Shown: piece by piece, positions 17,805 to 26,811 of the stretch
Layout: each line of letters opens with the position of its first letter
Numbering within the stretch: the first letter of the stretch is position 1
From: an uncultured Streptomyces sp.
Lineage (GTDB): Bacteria > Actinomycetota > Actinomycetes > Streptomycetales > Streptomycetaceae
NCBI RefSeq assembly: GCF_947488945.1
Contig: NZ_CANLBS010000013.1
Span: 1-64,000, forward strand
DNA: 64,000 nt
Reading direction: 5' to 3'
Position numbers and translations under genes: made by a program
The notes under the pieces: generated by a model
Told to the model about the DNA's origin: nothing
Seen by the model: the letters and a program-made list of their open reading frames with translations, nothing else
The model's database searches: none

Positions 17805-19135
17805 GGGTTTCTCCGGGTCGGGCTGGTGCGGGCGTGGTGGCCGGGCGGGTCGGCGGACAGGTATGCAGCGGCCCGCCGGAAGGGTTCGAGCGGGGGGAGG
17901 AACAAAACGGCGCCGGCGTGCCCGCCGTCGCGCAGCGTCGCGCCGAGGTGGACCGCGGGGACGATGCCGGTTTCCGCGACGCGCGTCACGTCGATGCCGC
18001 ACGGCGCGCCGCGGTAGGCGAGGGCGGGGATGCGGTACTCGGGGTGCTCCCGCAGGGTGATGCGGAACATGCGTTCGGTCAGCCGAATCATGTCGGCCGG
18101 GGTGCCGGCGGAGTGGTCCTGCAGGGGCATGGCGGCTGCGGCGGACATGCCGCCGAGGCCGATCGTCTCCGTGATCAGGCTCTCGCCTCCCACGTACGCC
18201 AGGTCGTCCGTGGTCCAGCCGTCGTAGAGGCGGCCGCGCAGGGTGGACACCGGTGGGAGGGGTGCGGTGAACCATCGGTCGCCGAGACCGGACACCCGTA
18301 ACCCGAACTGCTTCCCGTTGAGGTTCATCGCAGTGACCAGCGTGCTGCCGGCGATGCCGGAGGCGCTGTCGGTCGCGGCCTTGGCCGCTGCCATCACGAG
18401 GTGCAGGAACAGGTATTCGGCCGAGCGCAGATAGGCGGCCAGAGCCCGGTGGTGCGACGCGACCCCGCTCGTCGACAGGTCGAGCAGGGCGTCCAGCACG
18501 ACGTTCCGCAGCATGGCGCCGGACGCCTTGTGACGGCTGTGCAGATCGTCGCCCATGGCCAGGGCCCGGCGGACGAGCGGGGCGAGCGGCAGCCCGCCCA
18601 GGTGCTCCAGCACCTCGGCGAGCGCGGGCGAGACGACGTCGGAGACGTGTCGCAGTCGGGCGCCGACCCCCTCGTCCCAGACTCCGAAGGTGAGCGAGGC
18701 GCGGTCGGCTCCCTCGTTCATCCGGCAGAAGGCGCGCCGTCCGGAAGCCTCGTCACGGACGACGACCACGGGCATTGACGCGGTGCACACACCGGTGAGC
18801 GATCCGACTGTGGCGTGATCGTGGGAGGCCCGCACCTCGATGGTGCCCTCGGCGAGCAGTGCCTCAGCCTCTGCTGTGCTCCGGGCGAGGCCCTCGTAGA
18901 GGACGGCGCCGACGACGGCCCGGCGCTGACCGCCCGCGTACTCCTTCCAGGGCATGGGGGGGCCGGAGACGAGGACCGTCAGGGGCGTCATGCCGGGGAC
19001 GACGTCGCCGGCGGGGGCGACAGTCTCCAGGACGGGACGGGATCCGGTGAGACGAGCCACGGCCCGGGCGTTGGCCGCGTCGCGCGCCGCGGCCCCGGTG
19101 CCGGTAGCGGGAGCGGCGGTGGGGCGGGCGGTCAC
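17801..19135 (-). CDS. DUF1116 protein, AllG-like (oxamate carbamoyltransferase subunit family)
   Basis: The 444-residue protein belongs to DUF1116, which includes AllG/YlbE. Characteristic stretches are ATVGSLTGVCTASMPVVVV, AAYLRSAEYLFLHLVMAAAK, TLVTAMNLNGKQFGLRVSGL and TGIVPAVHLGA. In enteric bacteria AllG works with AllF and AllH as oxamate transcarbamylase in anaerobic allantoin use. Here no AllF or AllH partner is visible. The gene is coupled by four-base overlaps to the ATP-grasp ligase before it and the MFS gene after it. That placement makes a biosynthetic role in the L-Dap cluster likely, perhaps carbamoyl or amide transfer, but nothing in the sequence proves it. Confidence 0.8.
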   Translation of the reverse strand: MTARPTAAPATGTGAAARDAANARAVARLTGSRPVLETVAPAGDVVPGMTPLTVLVSGPPMPWKEYAGGQRRAVVGAVLYEGLARSTAEAEALLAEGTIEVRASHDHATVGSLTGVCTASMPVVVVRDEASGRRAFCRMNEGADRASLTFGVWDEGVGARLRHVSDVVSPALAEVLEHLGGLPLAPLVRRALAMGDDLHSRHKASGAMLRNVVLDALLDLSTSGVASHHRALAAYLRSAEYLFLHLVMAAAKAATDSASGIAGSTLVTAMNLNGKQFGLRVSGLGDRWFTAPLPPVSTLRGRLYDGWTTDDLAYVGGESLITETIGLGGMSAAAAMPLQDHSAGTPADMIRLTERMFRITLREHPEYRIPALAYRGAPCGIDVTRVAETGIVPAVHLGATLRDGGHAGAVLFLPPLEPFRRAAAYLSADPPGHHARTSPTRRNP

Positions 19136-20505
19136 CGCACTGCCTCCTCGGGCGCGGCGGGCGCCGGCTCCAGCGTGTAGATCCCCGTGACCGCGGTCAC
19201 TTCGGCAACGGCCTTGTCGAGATCCGCGTCGAGGGGGCCGTCCAGGACGACGGAGACCGACCGGCCCTGAGAGTCGGACTGCTCACCGAGCAGGTCGCCG
19301 CGGTGCCGGCTCACCAGGACTGCGTGACTTCGGGGTGGAACGTCGCTCGGGAGCGGCGTCAGATCCGGCCACCGGCCCTGTTCACCGACCCAGTGGACGG
19401 GTACGTCTCCTGCCGTCACGTCGGCGAGCAGCCCCCGGGGATGGTCGAGGTAGACCTGCTTGGCGCGGCGACGCGGCGGTGCGGTGGCGGGCTCGGCGCC
19501 GAGCGCAAGGTCCAGCAGGGCGGCGTCCAGGTCCATGCCCGTGGCCAGGCGCCACAGCCGGGTAATGGCGTCACCGGGTGGCCGGGCCGCCGCCTCCATC
19601 AAAATCACCTGCTCCCGCGCCGTCAGTCTGAACTCGGCGTGGCACATGCCGGTGCCGAACCGGACGGCCCGCAGGAACTCGTTGTTGGCTTGGAGCAGCA
19701 GCTCTTCCTGGGCCGGGGTGAGGTCGGGTGCGGGGGAGGTGTGGCCGGTTTCGGTGAAGAAGGACGTGCCGGACTCGTTGGTGTCTTTCGCGGTGATGCC
19801 GGACCAGAGCACCTCTCCGTCCCGGACCAGGGTCTCGACGGAGTATTCGCGGCCGACGATCCGCTCCTCGAGCAGGAGCAGCTCGTCGGGGCCGTACTCG
19901 GGCAGGAGCGGGGGCACGCCTCCCGGCTCGTGGACCGCTCGTACGCCCGAACTGGACATCCGCGAAGCCGGTTTGAGGACGGCGGGGTACAGATCCCAAC
20001 CGTCCGTCGGCCTCGTCCGGCCGGGCTGGAGCAGGGTCCAGCGGGGTGCGAGGCCGGGGGCGGCCATGCGCTGGAGCACCTTGTTGCGGCAGACCAGCGC
20101 CGCGTGCGTACCGGGACCGGGGAGCCCCAGCGTCTGGGCGAGGGCTCCGGCGGACTCGACGAACACCTCGCCGACGTTCAGCACCGCACGCACGGACCGG
20201 TCGCGCAGCCAGGGGGTCACCCCGTGCAGCAGGGTCTCCAGCGAGGTGTCCGTGAGGTGCCGGAGGTCCTCGTCGGGGATTGCGGAGAGCGGGTGCTCCG
20301 GGTCGCCGCGGTGCCGGGCCAGTTCCTCGGCGGGGGTTTCGGGCCCGAAGACGAACAGCGGTGTCACGCCACGCCGGCCGGCCGCGTCCAGCAGGCGCAG
20401 GTGCTTGGCGAGCACGACCAGGTCGGTGATGACGATGACGGCGGGCCTGGGACGGTCGGTGGCGGTCGCCGCGGATGGCGCGCCTCTGTCGCGGTAGGCG
20501 GTCAT
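19132..20505 (-). CDS. ATP-grasp amino-acid ligase of the L-Dap cluster
   Basis: The 457-residue protein has a pre-ATP-grasp domain (residues ~20-150, VIVITDLVVLAKHLRLLDAA). The ATP-grasp core follows: YPAVLKPASRMSSSGVRAVH binds ATP, then LLLEERIVGREYSVETLV, GMCHAEFRLT and VILMEAAARPPGDAI with metal-binding Glu and the following Arg/Pro loop. This is the pattern of L-amino acid ligases such as DdaF and BacD. Such enzymes join two amino acids through an acyl-phosphate. In this NRPS-free cluster it is the best candidate for the peptide-bond-forming step. Its GTGA-type overlap with the DUF1116 gene shows co-expression. Confidence 0.85.
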   Translation of the reverse strand: MTAYRDRGAPSAATATDRPRPAVIVITDLVVLAKHLRLLDAAGRRGVTPLFVFGPETPAEELARHRGDPEHPLSAIPDEDLRHLTDTSLETLLHGVTPWLRDRSVRAVLNVGEVFVESAGALAQTLGLPGPGTHAALVCRNKVLQRMAAPGLAPRWTLLQPGRTRPTDGWDLYPAVLKPASRMSSSGVRAVHEPGGVPPLLPEYGPDELLLLEERIVGREYSVETLVRDGEVLWSGITAKDTNESGTSFFTETGHTSPAPDLTPAQEELLLQANNEFLRAVRFGTGMCHAEFRLTAREQVILMEAAARPPGDAITRLWRLATGMDLDAALLDLALGAEPATAPPRRRAKQVYLDHPRGLLADVTAGDVPVHWVGEQGRWPDLTPLPSDVPPRSHAVLVSRHRGDLLGEQSDSQGRSVSVVLDGPLDADLDKAVAEVTAVTGIYTLEPAPAAPEEAVR

Positions 20506-20561
20506 GGCTTCCCTCGGTCGGGGCGGGGCGCAGCCGTGGCTGCGCCCCGTACGGTGGTGGG

Positions 20562-21563
20562 TCAGGCGGCGAGGCGCTCGGCGGGCACGGTCAGTTCGTG
20601 GACCTGATTGCCCTCGCGGGTCCGCAGCACGACCCTGGGGTCCGGGCCGTCGGGGAAGACCTGGAGGGTGCGTTCCTCGCTCCAGCCGGAGAGGCGGTAT
20701 TCGTCGTCACCGAGGTGTACCAGTGCGAAGTCACGGTCACCGGACAGCCGGAGCGTCATCCGGTCCCCGTCCTCGGCCAGCGTCGCGGTCTGCTGGGGCT
20801 GGTCGGCGGACAGCGGGGTGAAGTCCTCCCACAGGTGGAATGTGGCGGGGAGGGAGAAACGGGTGGCGCCGTTCCGGCGGCGTTCGTCGGCGGTCTGCGG
20901 GCTCTCCTGGCGGTTGTACAGGACCTCGCCCTTGCTGAAGTACTCCTGCCAGGTCTCCGGGAAGAGGGAGGCCAGGCCGGGGGTGACCAGGACATCGATG
21001 ACCAGGTGCACGCGGTGCTCGCTGCCGCTGTTCTGGACGCGGTGGGTGCGACTGAAGTCGCCGAACCAGAAGTCCCCGGGCTGCCAGCGGTGTTCGACGC
21101 CGTCGAGGACCAGTACGGCGCCGGGGTTGGTGACGACCGGGACGTGCAGCCGTCCGACACCCCAGCGGGGCCCGTACTTGGGGTCGGTGTGGTCCATCCC
21201 GACGGTGTCGGGGCCGAGGGCCATGAACCGGACGGCGTGCAGCGGAGCCGGGATCGACTCCAGCACCTCACGAACGTACGGGATGCGGTCGAGCCACACG
21301 GTGTCCGCGAAGCTGAGCGGGCCGGGGCCGCCCGGGTCCGTGCGGTCGCCGGCGCCGCCGGGACTGCGCAGGGCGAGGCAGCGCCAGTCGACCTCGGTGG
21401 CGTCACCGACGCCGTTCTCGGTGTAGACGCGCTGCTGGTCCCAGGAGTGCTCGCGGACGGAGGTGAGTTCGCGCAGCAGTCGAGCAGCGTCGAACGTGGG
21501 CTTGAGCCGGGCTCCTTCGGCGGGCATGGACGGTGCACCCAGGAGCGTGGGATGAGCGGTCAT
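20562..21563 (-). CDS. Aspartyl/asparaginyl beta-hydroxylase domain oxygenase
   Basis: The 333-residue protein has a cupin core of the aspartyl/asparaginyl beta-hydroxylase family at residues ~105-190. MDHTDPK holds the iron-binding His125 and Asp127. GDFSRTHRVQN and SEHRVHLVID supply the distal histidine and the arginine that binds 2-oxoglutarate. It should be an Fe(II)/2-oxoglutarate hydroxylase acting on an Asp/Asn-like or amide-bearing intermediate. ATG 21563 is preferred over GTG 21572 because GAAGG is properly spaced from it. The extra ~130 C-terminal residues are beta-rich and unassigned. It lies between the asnB and ATP-grasp genes. Confidence 0.85.
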   Translation of the reverse strand: MTAHPTLLGAPSMPAEGARLKPTFDAARLLRELTSVREHSWDQQRVYTENGVGDATEVDWRCLALRSPGGAGDRTDPGGPGPLSFADTVWLDRIPYVREVLESIPAPLHAVRFMALGPDTVGMDHTDPKYGPRWGVGRLHVPVVTNPGAVLVLDGVEHRWQPGDFWFGDFSRTHRVQNSGSEHRVHLVIDVLVTPGLASLFPETWQEYFSKGEVLYNRQESPQTADERRRNGATRFSLPATFHLWEDFTPLSADQPQQTATLAEDGDRMTLRLSGDRDFALVHLGDDEYRLSGWSEERTLQVFPDGPDPRVVLRTREGNQVHELTVPAERLAA

Positions 21564-21623
21564 GAGGATCACCTTCGTAGACGTGCGGGTACGGTCGGGT
21601 GGATGGTCCGTCGCGGTGCTGGT

Positions 21624-23429
21624 TCAGGCGTGGGCGACCGCGGGCGCCTCGTGGGCGGCGCTGCCCTCCTGGAGCTGGTGCCACCGCTCCAGCATGTAGA
21701 GCGTCCACAGCGCGTAGCTGTGCGCCGGCCGGAACTCGCGGACCGTGGAGCGCAGGACGTCCGGGCGGAAGTAGCCGCGTTCCAGTGAGGCTTCGGACAG
21801 CAGGGTGTCGGTGATGGTGGAGCGCAGCTCCGTGCCGAGCCAGCTTTCCAGGGGCACGGCGAGTTCCTGCTTGCGGCGCTCCAGGACCGGCCGCGGGAGG
21901 TAGCGGGCCGCCACCCGCTTGAGCGGGGCCTTCTCCTGCCCGCCGACGAGTTTGCGGGCGGCGGGGATACGGGTGACGTAGTCGATGAGCCGGTGGTCGA
22001 GCAGCGGGCTGCGGGGTTCGACGGAGTGGGCCATGGACATGCGGTCGATCTTCACGAGCTGCGCGTCGGGCAGCCAGAATCCGCTGTCGACCTGCATGGC
22101 GCGGTCCAGGTCCGGCACCGAGGGATCGGTTCGGCCGAAGCGGGCCCTGAGGTAGTTGTGCGGGTGTCCCGGGATCCGCGCGGCGAAGTCGGCCGAGTAC
22201 AGCTCGTCCTTGAGCACGTGGGGCACGCCGTCCACAAGGACGCGCTCGTAGCGGTCGGCGAGGTCGCCGCCTCCGGTCAGGTCGCGCAGCCGCTGGTAGC
22301 GGCCGTATCCGCAGAAGATCTCGTCGGCTCCGTCGCCGGTCAGCACGACGGTGACGTGCTGTTTGGCCAGCTTGTACATGCAGGATGCCGCGATGGCGGA
22401 CGGGAACGCATAGGGCTCGCCCATGTGGGTGAGGATGGTGTCGACCGCCTCCTTCGCGTCCTGGGCGCCGATCCGGTACACGTGGTGGTGGGTGCCGCAG
22501 TGGTCTGCAACGGCGCGGGCGTGCACCGACTCGTCGAAGGCGGCGTGCTCGAAGCCGACGGAGAAGGTGTGGAGGGGCCGGCCCAGCTGCCGGGTCGCCA
22601 TGGCGACCACCAGACTGGAGTCGAGGCCGCCGCTGAGCATGGCGCCGAGCGGCACTTCCGATTCCAGTCGGTCCCGCACTGCCTGCTGGAGCAGTGTGTC
22701 GATCCGGTCGTCGATTTCGTCCTGCGGTACGTCGGTCAGCTCGGCGGTGAAGTCGAACTGCCAGTACGTGTGCCTGCGTTCGGGGCGGCCCGCCTCGAAC
22801 ACCAGCGTAGTCGCCGGTTCCAGCCTGCGGACTTGCCGGTAGATGGTGTGTGGTGCGGGTACGACCCGGTAGCTGAGGTATTGGTCGATTGCGACGGGGT
22901 CGGTGGACTTGCCGATGCCGGGGTGCAGCATGAGGGCGGGCAGCTCCGAGGCGAACGCCACCGAGTCGCCGGTCGGCCTGGCGTAGAACAGCGGTTTCTT
23001 GCCGACCCGGTCGGTGGCCAGGACGAGGCGCCGGTGGCGGGTGTCGTAGACGGCGATGGCGAACATGCCGTGGAGCCGTTCGACGAAGCTCTCGCCCAGC
23101 TCCTGGTACAGGTGTGGCAGTACCTGCGCGTCGCTGCCTCCACGCACCGGACGGCCCCGGGAAGCCAGGAAGTCGCGCAGTTCCCTGTGGTTGTAGATCT
23201 CGCCGTTGAGGACGCAGATGACGGTGCCGTCGTCGCTGTGGACGGGCTGGGACCCGTCGTGGAGACCGATGATCTTCAGCCGGCACATCGCCAGGGCGGC
23301 GTCGGCCGCGGCGAAGGTCCCCGTCTCGTCGGGGCCCCGGTGCTCCATGGCCGCGCAGGCGGCGAGCGCGTAGGGAGAGTGGACGGGAGCGTGTCCGCCG
23401 AGGGACACCGTTCCGGCGATTCCGCACAC
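21624..23429 (-). CDS. asnB: Glutamine-hydrolysing asparagine synthetase / amidotransferase
   Basis: The 601-residue enzyme begins MCGIAG; Cys2 is the glutaminase nucleophile once Met1 is removed. The N-terminal Ntn domain includes LNGEIYNHRELR and RVGKKPLFY. The synthetase domain has the pyrophosphate loop SGGLDSS at residues 266-272 and GDGADEIFCGYGRY. It transfers ammonia from glutamine to an adenylated carboxylate. In this cluster it is three bases from the adenylating-ligase gene, so a tailoring role (amide formation on an acyl-Dap intermediate, as in dapdiamide pathways) is more likely than primary asparagine synthesis. All catalytic residues I can check are present. Confidence 0.9.
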   Translation of the reverse strand: MCGIAGTVSLGGHAPVHSPYALAACAAMEHRGPDETGTFAAADAALAMCRLKIIGLHDGSQPVHSDDGTVICVLNGEIYNHRELRDFLASRGRPVRGGSDAQVLPHLYQELGESFVERLHGMFAIAVYDTRHRRLVLATDRVGKKPLFYARPTGDSVAFASELPALMLHPGIGKSTDPVAIDQYLSYRVVPAPHTIYRQVRRLEPATTLVFEAGRPERRHTYWQFDFTAELTDVPQDEIDDRIDTLLQQAVRDRLESEVPLGAMLSGGLDSSLVVAMATRQLGRPLHTFSVGFEHAAFDESVHARAVADHCGTHHHVYRIGAQDAKEAVDTILTHMGEPYAFPSAIAASCMYKLAKQHVTVVLTGDGADEIFCGYGRYQRLRDLTGGGDLADRYERVLVDGVPHVLKDELYSADFAARIPGHPHNYLRARFGRTDPSVPDLDRAMQVDSGFWLPDAQLVKIDRMSMAHSVEPRSPLLDHRLIDYVTRIPAARKLVGGQEKAPLKRVAARYLPRPVLERRKQELAVPLESWLGTELRSTITDTLLSEASLERGYFRPDVLRSTVREFRPAHSYALWTLYMLERWHQLQEGSAAHEAPAVAHA

Positions 23430-23432
23430 GGT

Positions 23433-24698
23433 TCAGCCCTCCTTGAGGTCGAGGCGGCGCTTGGCATGACCGGACCTGAGTGCGTCCAGAGGAACGGCCT
23501 TCACGCGGACCGGCCCAACGAGGCCGGATGCGATCATCTGCGCGACGTCGGGGGCCAAACGGTCGACGGCCGCCCGGACCGCGGCGATCTGGTCGTCGCC
23601 GACGCGGTCCGCGACGACGCTGATGATCAGACCGTCCTCGTCGGACGCTTCGAAGGGGCGGCCGGGAAAGTTCTCGGCCATGACCTGTGCGAGGTCGTGG
23701 TTGCTGACTCGCTCGCCGTGCTTGAGGTCTCCGGCGAGGCGCCCGTCGATGCGCTCGAACGCGAACACCTCTCGGCCGTCGTGGCGGACACGGCGCAGAC
23801 CGGTGATGGCGTCACCGGTCATGTAGCGGACCGCGGGGAAGTACCGGCGCGCGAGCGACGTGAGCAGGAGGGCCCCGCTTCCTTCCTGGTGGGACGGGAC
23901 CCGGTCGTCCTCGGTGAGGTGGGCCAGCTTCTCGGGAGGAACCACCTCGGGGACGATGTGGTCGTGGAAGTGGTAGAGGCCCGTCTCGGCGCACGAGTGG
24001 GCGATGGCCCCGACCTCGATGGAACCGAACACGTCCAGGACGTCCTCGGTGCGCAGCCCGAACCGGGCGGCGATGTGGGCGCGCCAGGCGAGGGGTGCGA
24101 CGTCGCCGACGACCATGATTTTCCGCGGGCGGATGTCGAGGCCGGGACGGGCCTGCAGCAGCTTGTCGAGGATCATCGGCATCGTGAAGAAGACGTCGGG
24201 GCGCCAGGCGTTGAGCTTGTCGATGTGCTCGTCCACGGGCCGGGTGAAGTCGATGTCGTAGGCCGTGAAGCCGAGCTCGAGGAAGACGCGGCGAGCGGAG
24301 GCTGCGGCGTGGCCGGTGCCGAGGTCGGCCACCGCGACGGAGCCGCGCGGCACGGATCGGGTGAACTCCCCGAAGAGCAGGCGGCGGTGGGCCACGTAGG
24401 CGTCGTCGTCCGCGGGTGAGTAGAGGATGCGCTTGCGCTGTCCGCCGGAGGTTCCGGAGGTGTGGTAGGCCGACGCGTCCGGCATCTGCGGATGTTCGGC
24501 GGTGTAGTAGTGCGCACCGAGGAGGCCGGTGCCGATGACCGGGAGTCTGGACAGGTCGCCGGACCCCAGTACACCGCGGCGCAGGAGAAGTTCCCGGTAC
24601 CAGGGGAAGCGCTGGGCGTGGCCGGCCGCGAGGGCGGCCAGCTCGGCTTCCCGGGCGTGGGCGCGGGGCCAGGTGGTGGTGGCGGTGCTGAGAGGCAT
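23433..24698 (-). CDS. PaaK-type adenylate-forming ligase
   Basis: The 421-residue protein resembles phenylacetate-CoA-ligase family adenylating enzymes, shorter than classical acyl-CoA synthetases. The phosphate loop is HTSGTSGGQRKR (residues ~79-90). Later come DVLDVFGSIEVGAIAH, YMTGDAITGLRRVRHDGREV and a C-terminal KAVPLDALRSGHAKRRLDLK. It should activate a carboxylic acid as acyl-AMP and pass it to CoA or directly to an amine. By analogy with the dapdiamide enzyme DdaG it may acylate the side-chain amine of L-Dap with a dicarboxylate. It sits between sbnB and asnB. Confidence 0.75.
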   Translation of the reverse strand: MPLSTATTTWPRAHAREAELAALAAGHAQRFPWYRELLLRRGVLGSGDLSRLPVIGTGLLGAHYYTAEHPQMPDASAYHTSGTSGGQRKRILYSPADDDAYVAHRRLLFGEFTRSVPRGSVAVADLGTGHAAASARRVFLELGFTAYDIDFTRPVDEHIDKLNAWRPDVFFTMPMILDKLLQARPGLDIRPRKIMVVGDVAPLAWRAHIAARFGLRTEDVLDVFGSIEVGAIAHSCAETGLYHFHDHIVPEVVPPEKLAHLTEDDRVPSHQEGSGALLLTSLARRYFPAVRYMTGDAITGLRRVRHDGREVFAFERIDGRLAGDLKHGERVSNHDLAQVMAENFPGRPFEASDEDGLIISVVADRVGDDQIAAVRAAVDRLAPDVAQMIASGLVGPVRVKAVPLDALRSGHAKRRLDLKEG

Positions 24699-24740
24699 GA
24701 CGGGGCTCTTTCTCCGGGGGGCGAGGAAAGCGTGCGGACG

Positions 24741-25748
24741 TCAGTTCCAGCGCTGTGTCTCACCGAAGAAGTCGGGGACGGACACCGCGAGGCCCTTGTC
24801 CACTGCCTGCTGGTAAAGGCGCTGTCCCACCGCGAGGTCAAGGACGCCGAGCCCGAAGGGTGAGAAGATGCGCGGCCGGTCCCTTGCCGGAGTGATCTCG
24901 CCGCGCAGCATTTGGGCGAGGGTGCCGTCGATGAAGTCGCGGTTGCCGAGTTGCTGTTCGGCCAGGTGGGGCGAGGTGTTGGCGGTCAGGCAGTGGTCGA
25001 CGTCGTCGAGGATGTTCTGCGCGCCGGCCACGACGTCCGGTCCGAGGTCGCGCAGCGAGATGTTGAGGACGGTCTGGCCCGGGGCGAAGGCGTCCGCCCG
25101 GGTGACCCAGGGCTCTGGTGCGGTGGTGGCGAAGACCACGATGTCGGCGTCGGCCGCGGCCCGCTCGTAGGAGTCCTCCTGCTCGGCGCGGTAGCCGAGT
25201 TCGCCGATGCGGCGGGTGAGTGAGGAGGCGTAGGAGACGTCCCGGTCGTGGACGACGAAGGTGTCGACCGACCACGACTGCGCGGCGAAGAACTCGGCGA
25301 TGTTGCGCGCGATGACCCCGGCGCCCACCAGGCATATTCGGGTCGCAGTCGGTCCGCCGGCAAGTTCCTGGGCCCCCAGGACGGCGGACGCGGCGGTGCG
25401 GGCGGCGCTGATCTGTGACGCCTCCAGGCAGGCGAAGGGGTAGCCCGTCTCGTAGTCGTTGAGGAGCAGCGTGGCCGAGGCACGGGGGATGTTGCGCTCG
25501 ATGTTGCGGGGGTAACTGGCGATCCACTTGATGCCGGAGACGCCGTGGTCGCCTCCGAGGTGGGCGGGGAGGGCGATGATGCGGGCGTCCGGCTTGTCCG
25601 GGAAACGCAGGAAGTAGCTGTTGGGGTTGACGGAGTCGCCGTCGTAGTGGGTGAGGTAGGCGGAGCGTACCGTGTCGACGATGTCGGGGCGGGAGTCGTC
25701 GATGAGGGTGCGCAGCACTGCACCGCCCACCACGTGGAAGTCGAACAT
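24741..25748 (-). CDS. sbnB: SbnB-type N-(2-amino-2-carboxyethyl)-L-glutamate dehydrogenase
   Basis: The 335-residue enzyme belongs to the ornithine cyclodeaminase/mu-crystallin family. SYFLRFPDKPDARIIALPAH, GIKWIASYPRNIERNIPRAS and the NAD-binding ICLVGAGVIARNIAEFF are typical of SbnB. It oxidatively splits N-(2-amino-2-carboxyethyl)-glutamate into L-2,3-diaminopropionate and 2-oxoglutarate with NAD. Its neighbour sbnA makes that substrate, so the pair supplies free L-Dap. The 82-base gap from sbnA and the shared strand support one transcript. Confidence 0.92.
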   Translation of the reverse strand: MFDFHVVGGAVLRTLIDDSRPDIVDTVRSAYLTHYDGDSVNPNSYFLRFPDKPDARIIALPAHLGGDHGVSGIKWIASYPRNIERNIPRASATLLLNDYETGYPFACLEASQISAARTAASAVLGAQELAGGPTATRICLVGAGVIARNIAEFFAAQSWSVDTFVVHDRDVSYASSLTRRIGELGYRAEQEDSYERAAADADIVVFATTAPEPWVTRADAFAPGQTVLNISLRDLGPDVVAGAQNILDDVDHCLTANTSPHLAEQQLGNRDFIDGTLAQMLRGEITPARDRPRIFSPFGLGVLDLAVGQRLYQQAVDKGLAVSVPDFFGETQRWN

Positions 25749-25830
25749 GCTGGATTTCCTCGTCTCGTTTCTGGTCGGAACGGGTGCGTCGTGCGTCGCT
25801 CGCCGGGCCGGGGGGCAGGCCGGCGGCCGG

Positions 25831-26811
25831 TCACACGGCGACGGGATGTCTGCCGGAAGGGTCGAGAACGTGCGTGCCGAAGGTGTCGGCGACCCAGTCG
25901 TCGTCGTAGATCGTCCTGACGTAGCGGTCTCCCATGTCCGGGGAGACGGCCACGACGCGCGAGCCCGTGGGAATCCGGTCGGTCATCGACTCCAGCGCGG
26001 CGAGCACGGATCCCGTGGAGCCTCCGAGCGGCAGTCCTCGTTCGCGGGCCAGGCGGCGGCACATGCGGACGGCGTCGCCCTCGTCCACCAGGACGACCTC
26101 GTCCACCTGGTCGGGCCGGCACAGTTCGGGGCGGCGGCTGGTGCCGAGGCCGGGGATGTGACGGGGGCCGGGCGGGCCGCCGAAGGTCACGGATCCGACG
26201 GTGTCCACCGCGACGATCTTCGTCCACGGCGAGAACGTCCGGAAGTGCTGCGTGCAGCCCATGAGCGTGCCGGTGGTGCCCGCGCCCACCACCAAGACGT
26301 CGACGTGGCCGATGTTCTTCAGGATCGAGGTGGCGGTACGCCGGGCGTGGGCCTGCGCGTTGGCGGGGTTGGCGTACTGGTTGAGCCACACCAGGCCCGG
26401 GTCGGCGTCGATCATCTCGTGGATGCGGGCGATCCGGGTGGCCAGGTAGCCGCCGTTGTGGTCCCGCCGGGTCACTTGGACGACATCGGCCCCCAGGGCA
26501 CGGATGAGAGCGAGGCTCTGCGGGGAGACGTTCGGGTCGGTCACGCAGGTGAAGTCGTATCCGCGGGAGGCGGCGATCACGGAGAGCGCTATGCCGAGAC
26601 TGCCGGAGGAGGACTCGACGATCCGGCCTCCGGGCCAGAGCACACCCTTGCGTTCGGCGTCGTCGACCATGCCGACCGCGGACTTGAGCTTGACCGACCC
26701 CGCCGGGTTCATCCCCTCCAGCTTCAGGAAGAGGTGGCTGCCCGGCAGGACGTCGTCGACTTCGAGGAAGATCTCGTCGGTGACGATGTCGCATGCACGC
26801 TGGTAGATCAT
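25831..26811 (-). CDS. sbnA: SbnA-type 2,3-diaminopropionate synthase (ACEGA synthase)
   Basis: This 326-residue PLP enzyme of the cysteine-synthase superfamily has LEGMNPAGSVKLKSAVGM with the PLP lysine near residue 41. ESSSGSLGIALSVIAASRGY and the phosphate-binding GAGTTGTLMGC follow. SbnA condenses O-phospho-L-serine with L-glutamate to N-(2-amino-2-carboxyethyl)-L-glutamate. ATG 26811 overlaps the stop of the M20 peptidase gene (ATGA). An upstream in-frame extension to 27045 lacks homology and lies inside that gene, so it is not used. Together with sbnB it defines L-Dap supply. Confidence 0.92.
   Translation of the reverse strand: MIYQRACDIVTDEIFLEVDDVLPGSHLFLKLEGMNPAGSVKLKSAVGMVDDAERKGVLWPGGRIVESSSGSLGIALSVIAASRGYDFTCVTDPNVSPQSLALIRALGADVVQVTRRDHNGGYLATRIARIHEMIDADPGLVWLNQYANPANAQAHARRTATSILKNIGHVDVLVVGAGTTGTLMGCTQHFRTFSPWTKIVAVDTVGSVTFGGPPGPRHIPGLGTSRRPELCRPDQVDEVVLVDEGDAVRMCRRLARERGLPLGGSTGSVLAALESMTDRIPTGSRVVAVSPDMGDRYVRTIYDDDWVADTFGTHVLDPSGRHPVAV

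Noticed and set aside
16560-18275. A longer version of the MFS protein starting at 18275
   Set aside because: The added ~157 residues overlap the DUF1116 gene out of frame; GTG 17804 with a GTGA overlap is the natural start.
21403-23427. A 674-codon minus-strand frame offset from asnB
   Set aside because: It overlaps asnB in another frame and is Arg/Pro/Gly-rich with no domain.
21993-24419. An 808-codon plus-strand open frame
   Set aside because: It mirrors asnB and the PaaK-type ligase on the opposite strand; those have catalytic motifs, this has none.
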